64,000 nucleotides of DNA from Paratinospora sagittata (lineage: Eukaryota > Streptophyta > Magnoliopsida > Ranunculales > Menispermaceae), in assembly GCA_035771175.1 (NCBI GenBank), contig CM069601.1:4114001-4178000 (forward strand), read 5' to 3'. The position numbers and the translations under genes are program-made. The notes under the pieces are model-generated. The model ran no database searches. It saw only the letters and a list, made by a program, of their open reading frames with translations, and was not told where the DNA came from. Shown here piece by piece: positions 30,508-41,545 of this stretch. Positions within the stretch are counted from its first letter, which is position 1. Each line of letters begins with the position of its first letter.

Positions 30508-32231
30508 TACCTTCCGAAACAATAATTTCAAACAGAGTAATGTTATATGTAGATTTGGTCTAACGTCATTTTCTTACGTTGTCACCCAATTTTTTAAAAA
30601 TATTTTAAAAATGTGCATGTATTTAAAAATATTGTATAATATATATATACATTCTCAAAATATTTAACGCAACAAAAAATGATGTTAGTACCGAGTGTAT
30701 GAAAAACATTTTTATTTAAAAAAAGAGACCTCGATTTACAGATCCACCCTTCTCAGGTTGAATTCAAAAGCTTTAAAAAGCTCTGTTTTTTAATTAAAAA
30801 GTAATGTAACGTACGCACAAGAACCAATTTAATAAAAGGAAAAATTTTTGCTATTGTTTTGTCCCCACTTGCCGCTGCTACTAGTATTCTTCTTTTAAAG
30901 TGGAGGTCGGTTGCTCTTTTTAACTTATTACATTGAATGTAACCCCCCATTCATGAAACTCAATATTCTTGATTATTCCAGTTGCCATGCCCACATCTGC
31001 AATCCACTGTTACTATCTGTCTACGTGCAGCTCTCTAAAGCTATTACATTCAACTTTTAAGTGAAGTGAGAATCTGAACTACCATGCCCATTTGATTGAT
31101 TAAGTGCCCTGTGTGAAATACCAGGCTCCAGCGTCATGTATTGCGTTGATGTCCAGCCCTGTACTATATACACGCACACATAGAGCCATGCTGGACAAAC
31201 GCGCTGAAACACGCATGTAAATGCGATCTCTATGCCAGTGACCGTTGGATCATATATTATGTAGATTGATGTGTAATATGTGCATATCCTACGCCCATGA
31301 TAGTACAATTATAGTTATAGTTGTACTTATGCATTTAGATAGCATTCTATTATATATATATATATGATACTAGTGTTGTCAACGGTGCATTGGCGCGATG
31401 GTCAAGCCTTAAGGTTTATTTCACAGAATCAAGAGTTCGAGTCACGACAAGACAAAAAAATTAATAAATACGTTCATAAAACACTTTAAGTCTCTAACAA
31501 GCTAAAAACTTTCATCACTTAGATCCCGTAAGAAGGAAGTATCACACGCACCCGAAACCATGAAACAAATTTACGAACTCATGAACTTTGAGAACGAAAT
31601 CATTCTTGGCAATCCCCTCACAGGTGGGAATATATATATATATGTGTGTGTGTGTGACACTAGTGTTAGTACATGCAAACCATATGAGTAAACCATTGAG
31701 GTAAACAATGGAAGGATCCTACACTTTGGACAAAGTTCCCACCTATGTAAAATCCCGAGTGCTAGAAGTATTTAAGTACTAAAAGCCTCTTTCTCTACCT
31801 TGAAAATGTGATGTGTACAACATTCTCCAAGCTTTTTTCCCTTCATTCTACAATTAAACTACAGAGATCACTGACTGCTAGTTGATTAACACTAAGCTAT
31901 AATACAGGAAAACAGAAAGAAAATCCTCCTGTCATCAATCCTAGCACAGTGGTTTTCATTTCTAACTGATGAGACATTTCCTATTTTATATGTAAACATG
32001 GAGAATTTGTGGTCAAATAATTTTAACTATTGAAGATGCTTCTGGCAAAAGGATGTAAACCAGCTCCTGCCAATAACCTTAATAAATACTGTACAAACTC
32101 AAATGTGTGGCCTGTACTGTATTTGCGTATTTTTTCCCATATTTTTACAGTTATTTGTTTACTCTACAGAGGACACTTAAGCCTTCATCCGACTCATACC
32201 TTTTACAAACAAATACAAGGTCAAAAACCAG
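30508..32231. other. Intergenic region with a SINE-like fragment
   Basis: Right flank of the nest up to the FLAP1 stop codon. No protein-coding similarity was seen. At 31384-31475 a tRNA-like head is present: box A-like TTGGCGCGATGGTCAAG and box B-like AGAGTTCGAGTCAC, followed by A-rich sequence, which suggests a SINE relic. A short (TA)n lies at about 31353-31366 and (TG)n at 31644-31656. Confidence 0.5.
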
Positions 32232-35200
32232 TTATAGAGGCCTCAAGAGAGGGTAATCTTCAAGTAGTTCACGTTCTGACAGCATATCGTTTTCATTTTG
32301 GGGAGTCCATAACACCTCAACTGCCTGCATATACACAAAATATAGAAATTTGAGAGAAATGGCAACAACATAAAATAGAATGTTAATCCACTTGATCAGA
32401 TCTTTTTCTAATGGTTACCAGAGTTTTGCTGGAGGGGATGGAACCCAGCTTTTGCAAGGCATCCTTCAAGTTTGTGCTGCTATTGATAGGGGGAAGTTTG
32501 TGAACACCCTCAGCGGCCACCAGGATGGTTATCTGAAAATGGCCGTATGGAAATGATGTCAAAGGTAGAAATAATATAGGACTTAAAAAGAAAGAATTGT
32601 GGCATGCACTACTCCGATAAAGAAAAAGGACAACTGCAAATGACTAAAAGAAACCATACAATAAATCACGCTGCAAGATGTATCGAATATGATCATCATA
32701 AGATTGAGATAGCCCAAACAAGTCAACCAATCATGAATCCAATAACGCAGTCCGTATAGTGAACAAGTTAAATTTTAATAGTTCTCACCCAAATCTCACT
32801 AACACAAAGTTATTACTTCATTTTTTTCTTTCATGATTCATTTTTTTCTATCATGATATACTATTCCTTTCTGTTGGAAAATCTAAAAGTTATCACATCA
32901 TATTACTGCTACAAAGAGCAAATGTAAACAAAGCAAACTAAGTGCAATTACATTTATGGTGTTAATTTTCGTCACACTTCTCCTTGATCCTTGCCCTCTA
33001 TATGACACAAAAGAAAAGTATAGGGATGTCAACACGGCATACTAAAACTCGATCCCCTTTTCTTGTTGCAAGAAGCTACGTATATTCTCCCATATTTTCC
33101 AAATCTCTTTCAAAAGTTTTACTTTAAACTAACACTGACAATGCATACACTAATGAATTGGGTGAAGCAGCTGATGTCCTTGTTGATATGCAGCAGATCA
33201 ATGAGAACAATCAAAACTGACAAAAACTACCAATCTTATTTACCAAATTAATAGTTGCACGAAACACGAGTACATACAAAAGAAGAGAGGATGACAGACC
33301 AAAACAGGGGGTGGGGGGGGGGGGGGGGGGGGGGGGTTGGGGGGAGGGGGGGTGAGAGAGAGAGGCTGGAACAAACGGATCAAGGGAATAAAGAAAAAAA
33401 ATGTATTCAATATGTCAAACTATTCATGATCTAACAGCATGTCCACTGTTTTCTTTTTTCTATCAAATCATTAATGACCTTCCCCATAATAAGAGATGTA
33501 AACAGTTCATTTACTGTATTAAAGATGTAACTCATACCACAATGTACTCGTTGCTGAATCCAGTATCTCTATGGCTTCTAGTTGTTTGCCTTTTAATGTT
33601 ATTTACATTGACGAGTGTCTCTTCATCAAATTTTCCACGTTCTTCAATAGAAAGTTGATTGAAGCGATTCTCCCCTTCTTCTATGCTCCTTTTAACATCA
33701 ACCTGCAAAGCAAGATTTAGATCACTTGCCTATGTCTTCATAGTTAGAGCAGAAATCCACAATCCACCAACTACCCCATAAGCAAAAGAAAGAGGACCAC
33801 TTTAGAATGAGAGAAGTGCATGGTAACACTTCTTTGAGGTTTCTGTTTATTAATAGAGCATGTGGAAATCTTACTTTTCAGGTCCTTATTTTCAGAAAGT
33901 GATTAAGCTAAAATTCTCCATGTTATTTTTGGGGCTGATTAGAGAATATTCCATTTAAAGTATGATAAGGTAAACTAGCAAACTAAGACAAAATTGAATA
34001 AGAATTCCAAGCAACCACTCACTCTCTATAAATGTTTCGAGGAGCGAAATATTGGTAAATCAGTCCTTTAACAATTTCACAATACCAAAACATAAGGAAA
34101 AATGCATCAAGAACCAAAATATTCCATCAGATTAACAAGAATAATTATTTTCATCTTTAGCTTTAATCACCACAAAACCAAAAGATTTGTTCTATTTCTT
34201 CTTCTTTTTTCTTCCTTTTTGTCCACAGTTGTGCAAGGGGGTGGGGAGTTCACTTAATATAATATGCAGCCACATCAAAAGCAATGAATTGAATACATTA
34301 ATTCAAGGAAAGAAAATTGTTGAAACATGACCTAAGGTGCTTTATTAGATACTGTATTCATCAGAATTAGTTCCACTTATAATAGGAAACTCTACATGCA
34401 GAAACTAGAACCTTGGAAAAAGAAAAATAAATAAAACTTCTTTTTTTGAGTAAAAAATAAATAAAACTAAAACCATAGCAATTTAAACTTGATTTATTCA
34501 GCATATACACAAAATCTAGGATGTGAGCCCACACAGTAAATTGCCAAAATATACAAATAGACTTTTGTATAATTGAATTGCACTAAACAGGGTCACTATT
34601 TCATAAACATGCCAGCAGGCTATGTAGCAACAAAACCCCTTTATTGGCTGCAACAAAGCTATAAGGCGCTGGATATATAAACTCCCAAAACCTGATGTAA
34701 TAACCCTAGGTGTCTCCATATTTGTCTGACACATTGTTATTTGTTATGATACAACTATCGACCACAAACTCTTAGAAAATGGATTGTCAATTGTCCTTTT
34801 TAAAAACCAGCCAGCAACTAGTTAGATCTTCAAGAATACAAGATACCAATTCCATACCCAGAGACTACCTATTTATGCATCCGAGTGCGGCAGGTTGGTA
34901 AGTATTATAGTTTTTCCAATATATAACTTGTCTTAACAGTCTTCTAGAGTTTTCAACTCCATATGATTAATTTGTTGAAGTAAACCTACTTTCTTTATGC
35001 ATCCATGGAAGCAAGTAGGCAACTATCATTTTACTTTATTTCATTTTATTTTATTTTTTGATTGGATACAATGAAACCACCCCAAGAGTATTAGAGCCTC
35101 ACATTGGGCCCCACTAATCTCCCCACCAACTCGACGCTGACAGATGGCCCCCTTCCACTGGAAACTTCGCTGCAATGCCCAAGAAGGTAGTCTAAGCTCA

Positions 35201-37035
35201 AAGAAGAGTCACGCAGACTCGAACCCACACCCTTCCCTCGTCCGCTAGTAACGCTCCCACATTCAATATATGAACCTCTTCAAATTATCTTTGTAGAAAG
35301 AGCTTTAAAAAACCATTAATAGAAAAACAAAAACAGCATGTCCATCTAGCAATTTGGTAACTTCTGGCAAATATGCTGTGAGAGTTAAAAATCAACTTTC
35401 AAATACAACTACTTCGTGTAAACTCTATGAGGTGGCTTCATAACTCTTTTCTCATTTCTGCAAACTATTGGCCTATCAAGAATAAGCGTGGTCAAAAACA
35501 AGAAAGGGAATAAATTTCACTTACAAATGAGTAACCCGAGATGCAACAATCCGGATGCCGAAGCAACGCTAATGTGGTCTCTGCCAACAAAGAGGAAAAA
35601 CAGATGAGCAATACAATGGGGTAGGAATGAAATTTGGAAAGCCCTGACAAGCCTAAGCACAAGATTGCACATTTCTTGAGAAAGATCACCCAGGCAGTTG
35701 TACATAACACATGCCTGATAGCACTAGTATATTGACAGGTGGGCACTGGCCTCAAATCTAACACGAACATTCAATATTAATAAAGAAATAAAATGCTGGA
35801 TATCAATAACATTTCCATGTTAGCATACGAATACAGAACCGGAGCAGAAGGTAAAACTCACCCGTTAGAACATAATTCAACCCTTCTGGGGTGGATGTAT
35901 CTGCAATTTCAGCAATCCGGTCGAGATCCTTCTGGAATGACCTCGCCATGCCCAACAACCCAACCTAAGACAACACAATCAAAATGCAAAATGCTTTGAG
36001 ATATTATTATGCATAAGAAGAGTGCTATTCAACACACCTCTTTAGCACCCATTTTCAGCACACTGCCCTTTATATACATTGGACGCCCTCAAATTACACA
36101 TTGCTACATGATTCAAGAGCATCCAACATACATTACAAGGTTGCGTGCTGAATTCTTGTACACTAATCATTTTTTCCTATGCATAAATTAATCAAACAAA
36201 ATCTCTCCATATATACTTCAAATTCGCGGCATATAAACAATTTTTTTTCATAAACACCAACCTAATGCAAAATGTACCATCAAAAACTCAATCCCTACAG
36301 CTACCACACAAATTCATCAACCAACAAATCGAAAAACCACCGCACCTGGAGCTTCACAACACTCGTTTTCTGCGCCGTGGCTAGCACACTTCCCTCCGAT
36401 CGATCCGAAAGGAACCCCGAAACTAACATGAAAGCTGCGAAACCCATCAACAGTAGAAAAAAGCCCGAACCGGCCCCCACACCGACGCCAACCGCCGGCC
36501 CAACATAAATCCCTCCACCACCACCGGTAAACCCAAACGGCGACGGAGCATAATACGGCGCCGAATACGAAAACCCCGGCCCCGACGACCTCGTCGAATA
36601 GCTCCTCGAAGACGACGACGAAGAACCCGACGAGAACGACCGACCTCCCATCCTCCCCCCTGAAGCCGCCAACGCCGAATGAAAAGGATCGTAAGTAAGC
36701 AACAATCCCACCATAACAGCAGCAATTGCAGGTTTCTGCAATGCTTTAAACGCTTTCAAGATCGCCTCCGCAACTCCATCCAACAAATTCCGATCCCTAA
36801 CTCCGCTTCCTTCCTCTGTACCGCATTTCTTCGCGTTTGTCAAACAATTTACCCGAAATTTCTCAAATTTTCTCCCAAATTTGATCGAACAATTAAAACT
36901 AGAATTCGCCTTGGCGAATCGAATTGGGTTAGGGTTATGAATTGGGAAGGTTCGAGATAGCGGATTCCATGGGAAAGATAGGAGCTTTGGGTGTCTGGTG
37001 AAAGTGATTGGTTCGGGAAGCGAAGATGTCGCCAT
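32232..37035 (-). CDS. FLAP1: FLAP1-like thylakoid protein (DUF1517)
   Basis: Six exons on the minus strand: 37035-36346, 35964-35862, 35580-35525, 33702-33538, 32532-32419 and 32324-32232. All introns are GT-AG and the frame is continuous, giving 406 residues. The N-terminus (MATSSLPEPITFTRH...) is Ser/Arg-rich and acid-poor, like a chloroplast transit peptide. A membrane segment AIAAVMVGLLLTY is at about 103-115, followed by a Ser/Gly/Tyr-rich stretch (125-178), a second membrane segment (GSGFFLLLMGFAAFMLVSG, about 189-207) and the conserved C-terminal domain (GLLGM, TTLALLRHPD, RFNQLSIEERGKFDEETLVN, ITILVAAEGVHKLPPI, AVEVLWTPQ, ending LLEDYPLLRPL). This matches the plant DUF1517 family that includes Arabidopsis FLUCTUATING-LIGHT-ACCLIMATION PROTEIN 1, which affects non-photochemical quenching. 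The gene appears intact. Confidence 0.92.
33306..33352. repeat. Poly(G) tract in FLAP1 intron
   Basis: Nearly uninterrupted G run of over 40 bases with isolated T and A, followed by a GA-repeat. It lies in the intron between exons 4 and 5 (poly(C) in the transcript). Length may be inexact, since assemblers handle such tracts poorly. Confidence 0.85.
35036..35262 (-). mobile_element. tRNA-derived SINE in FLAP1 intron (antisense to plus strand)
   Basis: On the minus strand a tRNA-like head has GTGTGGGTTCGAGTCTGC (box B) downstream of AGCGTTACTAGCGGACG (box A-like), and the body ends in an A-rich tail (AAAAAATAAAATAAAATG, complement of 35041-35060). The stretch is far more GC-rich than the surrounding intron. 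It is inserted in the same orientation as FLAP1 transcription. Confidence 0.55.
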
Positions 37036-37394
37036 GAACGAGGTCGATCAAAGTCTGGTTCGTGTGAGATTTTGAAGGGGGATCGGAGAATTGAGGTTGG
37101 AATTTTTTTGGGGTTTTGTGTGAGGGATTTGTGAGGAGGGTTTTGGACCAGTCGATCGAAATCTACGGTGGCCCCCAAGGGATTTGGCGCGAGATTCGAA
37201 CCTCATCTGCAAGGCTGCTAAGGTTTCAACGTATTTGTAGTAATAAATATCTGAATTCTGATAATGTTTGATAGATAGAAGCTTGCGTGAGTTAGTGTTC
37301 GACTGTTCAGTGACAATAAAATGCCAAGTGTCCATAATTTAGTGGAACCATTAATTTAAACCACAGAAGAGGTTCAATTGAAGAAGCTATGTAA

Positions 37395-37530
37395 ACCAAA
37401 GGGCGGTGTGATTTGGATTGATGGCTCGCCTTCACAGGATAGGCGAGAGTTTAAATCTTGTGGAGTTATACTTACTTTAAAAAGGATTAGAGAATATTTT
37501 GTAATTTGCTTAAACTTTAAAAGAATTAAT
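37395..37530 (+). mobile_element. tRNA-derived SINE, copy 1
   Basis: Box A-like GGATTGATGGCTCGCC and box B-like GAGAGTTTAAATCTTG, then GTTATACTTACTTTAAAAAG and a T/A-rich end. Matches the split copy at 38495-39545 on both sides of that copy's insertion. Confidence 0.6.
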
Positions 37531-38494
37531 AATTAAGGTCAATATTGAAGGAACTTTGGCGACACATGCCGTGCATAAGTAGACTTGAAAGTCTCGTAGA
37601 AAATTAAAGGAGGCCAAAGCCCCCGCAATGGCCTTGTTTAATAGAGTTTTTCAAAAAAAAAAATTTTTTTTCTTAGAAACACTTCTTAAAAAAATACTTT
37701 TAAAAAAAACTTATCTCTTTCAATTTCTTCTAAAAGTAAATAATTATTTTTTTTGTTACGTTTTAACTAAAAGTAAATATTGTCAAATACTTTCAAAAGC
37801 CTTTTTTTTTAAAAAAAAAAAAAAAAACTTTCTTAAATGAGGCCAATATACTCTCGGTTTTAAGGTTAAGGGTGACAAAATGAGTTAGACTCATTTACCC
37901 ATTTTCGTCCAATTAGTTTTAAAATAGGTCTACACAAAATCTTTTAAAATTTAATTTGGTTGGGTATGGATATGAATCTTATATCCATTTTAAAAATCAA
38001 GTTAGGTCTGGAGACCTAAGAAATTGGGTATTCGGTTTTTACTTAATATACGAGATAAAATAAATATTTTACACATATTTTAATTTCATAATATTTATGT
38101 CCTAACTTGGTTAAAGATTGAAGTCCTTCAATTTTCTTTTTGATTTATATTTACAATCATCAATATTCACTCATATTCAGCAACAATAATAAATCAAATT
38201 TAACAACTGTAATTAATAAATAAATAAATAAATAAAAGCGTGCAAAAAAGGGCAAAACTGAACAACCTGATTTTCAAAACATATGGGCACAAATAAATAA
38301 TTTTCCGTTTCGCAAAAGGGGCGAGTGTGGACATTTTAGATATATGTTAATATAAGGCGTTGTCTGAACTCATACCCATTCATACCTCATTTTTTGCTGC
38401 CTAATTAAAGTGCTATAATATTGGGCATTAAGACCCACTAAATGAGGGCACAAAAGGCATAAATCAAAGATAATCTACTATTATCTAAAGTGGC

Positions 38495-39545
38495 GTGGGT
38501 GAATTGGATGGGTGGCTCACTTCTACTGGGAAAGTGGAAGTTCGAATCTGAACTTTTTTCTTTTTACAAAACTTTGATTTCGCTCTAAACTTCGACCTTC
38601 AAAAATCAGAATTAATTCGGAGAAGTTTAATTCGACATGGAGAATTTTTTGTAAAAATTTGCTAAATTAGAGAAGTTTAGAGAATTTTTGCATATATGCT
38701 TAAATATCTAAATTTATTGTAGTATAAGCTAAAAACTAATATAAATAGATACTTTTAATACATAAAAATATCAATAAGCGACCTAACAAAATCAATCTTG
38801 TTAAGTGAGTTGATGAATTTGAATGACGGCTTTTGGTCTTAATTTGTTTTCTTTATTTTGATATTTAATTTTGTGGTGGCTTGCTTCTCGACCATATACT
38901 TTACTAGTTTGAATTCTATCATGCTTAATTTATTAGTTTATTATTTGAATGCGTTGTTTATTAATCTTGTTTCATAAGAGTTAACTAAAAAAATATGACT
39001 TTAGGAAATCTTTTAATTTATTTTTAAGTTTTTATCTAATTTCGACTTTAACTATTTATTTATTTTGCTTCTTTTCTTTTCTTTTTTTGGTAAAGCATAT
39101 CCCATAAACTATATAATTTGTTAACTTGTTAAATTATTTTTTAAAATTTATATTGCTATGTTGGTTGATGAAGTTGAAAATAATACATAATTATTAGTGT
39201 TTTTTTGTTTTTTATTGATGAAGTAACATCTTTTTTACTTCTTTGTCTAATTTCATCGAATTTTGTCGAATTTTATCGAATTTTTGCATTTTTTTATTGA
39301 AAAACTAAACTTTTGTCGAAGTTTATCGAATTTCGTCGAAGTTGTCGAAGTTTATCGAATTATTTAGCGAATTTTTGCATTTTTTATTTTACATCCCACT
39401 TTGCACTTCGATGGTAAAAAAACCGAAAAAATTCGCTGAATTTCGCCGAAATTCGGGGAATTTTTAGTCCTTGGTTATACCTACTTTAAAGAGGGTCGCC
39501 AGAAATACTTTACAATTTATCTAAACTTCTGAAGGATTAGTCTCA
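38495..39545 (+). mobile_element. Same SINE, split by a ~900-bp insertion with GTCGAA-type repeats
   Basis: Head 38495-38565 (GTGAATTGGATGGGTGGCTC, box B GAAGTTCGAATCTG) and tail 39470-39545 (TTATACCTACTTTAAAGAGG) are continuous in copy 1 at 37395-37530. The intervening sequence is AT-rich and carries many degenerate units of GAATTTYGTCGAAGTTTATC type (39240-39470), with AGAAGTTTAATTCGACATGG-like units near its left end. No clear terminal inverted repeats or coding capacity were seen. Probably a non-autonomous element of unknown class. Confidence 0.55.
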
Positions 39546-41079
39546 ACTTAAAGGATATGAAAACACCTCTGAGGAGCCAAAAAACCAATAACGAAAAAAA
39601 AATAAAAAAAAATAATCTACTATTGTGGAATTTTAACCTTTTTTCATTGTGTGACTATGTGCAATGAGGTTACAATCAAATCAAGAGGAAAAAAATATTG
39701 TACTTGCGGTAATTGTTCTCTTTTTTTTTCCAACTGAATTTAACTAGGTTAAGAACCAACCCACTTAGTTATGTGATCCTACTCCTTCACCAATCTTTTT
39801 TCACTTCCTTTTTATATACTATTAGTGAATGTGCACCTACAGTGCATGTGATGTATTTTTTTTTCATATTTTTAAATAATTATTTAAAACAAACTTTTTT
39901 TACTCGTCTTTTTATTTAGTGAACAAACATACATAAACATGGAGAAGCTTTGCAAATTTATTTATAATAAATTTTAAAGTTTTTTTATTAAAAGCAATTT
40001 AACCATTGAGTGTACAAATTCAACTTTCATAAATATATCAATAAAAGTCTTGTAATTTTCTGGCTATTTATTGAGAAAAATATGTGAAGTTGATAAAGGG
40101 GATTAATTAACCAGTTTTCTGGTTTAACGAATCTCTATATCTCAAGTTGCTTTTTCTTCATCTTTGCTAAGGGTAAAATTGGGTCGGGTCGGGTTAGGTC
40201 GAATTTTTATTTCCTAACCCACCCAACCAGATAAGGTTGGGTGGTAGCAGGTTGAATCCGATACCACCTGACCTAAAGTCCAGTTGGGTCAGTTGGGTTA
40301 GTCGGGTTGACCCTCGTTAAATAGCTTAAATTTTTTTAAAGCTTAATAACTACTATTTAAATTTATATTAGTAATAAAATATGTTGGATTATCATGTATC
40401 AAACTTATTAATTAAGTTTTAAAACATGAGATTTCTCTTTTTTGAAAAAACTCATACAAGTCAAACTATTCTTAAATTTAAACTCATATATATACATATA
40501 TATAAATTTTAGGAGATCGAGTTTGGTTTGGTCGGGTTGTTTAAACCCATAATCTTTGCAACATAGGCATTGAGAAGCTTCAAATAAAAGGAAATCGTGT
40601 TAAGGATTTGTCTCATAGAAGAAGTGTAAATAATTTAGTTTTATGCACGTGTCGGTTGAAACAAATATAAAGAAAAGAACAAGTAAAAAACTTAAAAGGT
40701 GAGTTAGTTAACAAATTTGAATGTGTTCAAACAATCAAAATGATCCGTGAGGCAAATTTGACTATTTCAAAAATACCCTTTTAACTGTTGATAATACCGG
40801 TTTCAAAATTAAAATTTTTAATAGATAAAAAAAAGTTATCATTGAGATTATGATAAAGGCAACCCACCGTCCTCGTTCAAAAATTTTAGCTTTATAAATA
40901 GTATAGATTTATCATCACTTCAACATCTTAATAGTTTTTTTTTTTAAACTTAAGTCTATTTCCATCTTACATAACTTGATAGATTGGTGTTTTTTATTTT
41001 ATTTTATTTATTTATATATGTTTTATTAACAAAATTTACTTTTGGCACACAATTCTTGGTTGATTATTACTTACCAGGC

Positions 41080-41257
41080 CGGGCCCTCTCCACGTATGAC
41101 AGGCCCGATCCAGATCCGTGAAAGTTTATTTAGTGTTTTGAAGCTTAACAACCCAAAACCCTAGTTGTCTCACCTCTTCTCACTTTCTCGCTCGCAGGCT
41201 CTCAAGTAAGAAGAGCAGGCGGAGCTCCGTAGGGCTCTACAACTGCGTATCAGAGCG
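41080..41257 (+). promoter_or_regulatory. eS24 promoter elements and 5' UTR exon
   Basis: Contains GGCCC-type site II relatives (41077-41106, CCGGGCCCT and AGGCCCGATC) and a telo-box AAACCCTAG (41156-41164), the usual pair in plant ribosomal protein promoters. A pyrimidine-rich leader (CTCACCTCTTCTCACTTTCTC) follows. A leader intron runs from GTAAGATCC at 41258 to TATTAG at 41541. Confidence 0.7.
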
Positions 41258-41545
41258 GTAAGATCCTTTATGTTTTAGGGTTTCAATCTGCACTTGATTT
41301 ATTCGAACTTTAATCAACCAAATATCTTAACTATTTTTTATCAGTAGTTTCTCTTTCTGTGAAATCTCTCTGCCATTGAACTGATGATCTGAAAGATACA
41401 ATTTATAGTGTAAATCTTCTTTAGTTTCGAAATTGCATCAAACAAACAAAGCTTTTGGATTCGAGAAACTGAAGTTTTTGGTGTTTATTCTGACAACATT
41501 GTGCTTTTACTTAGTTTCTCATTGTATTTCTTTGTTATTAGAATC

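Larger units (their letters stand above)
37036..41079. other. Intergenic region rich in short transposon relics
   Basis: Divergent spacer between FLAP1 (minus) and eS24 (plus). 37395-37530 and 38495-38565 plus 39470-39545 are two copies of one SINE, the second interrupted (separate entries). 37866-38040 (AAGGGTGACAAAATGAG...) and 40167-40572 (GGGTCGGGTCGGGTTAGG...TTTGCAACATAGG) resemble the hAT-type non-autonomous elements with GGGT/ACCC subterminal repeats. 37660-37830 is T- and A-tract rich. 39550-40165 and 40573-41079 show nothing recognisable. Confidence 0.5.

Noticed and set aside
36447..36725. 92-residue Arg/Gly-rich minus-strand frame overlapping FLAP1 exon 1
   Set aside because: It is an alternative frame of the GC-rich FLAP1 first exon. 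The DUF1517 frame explains the sequence.
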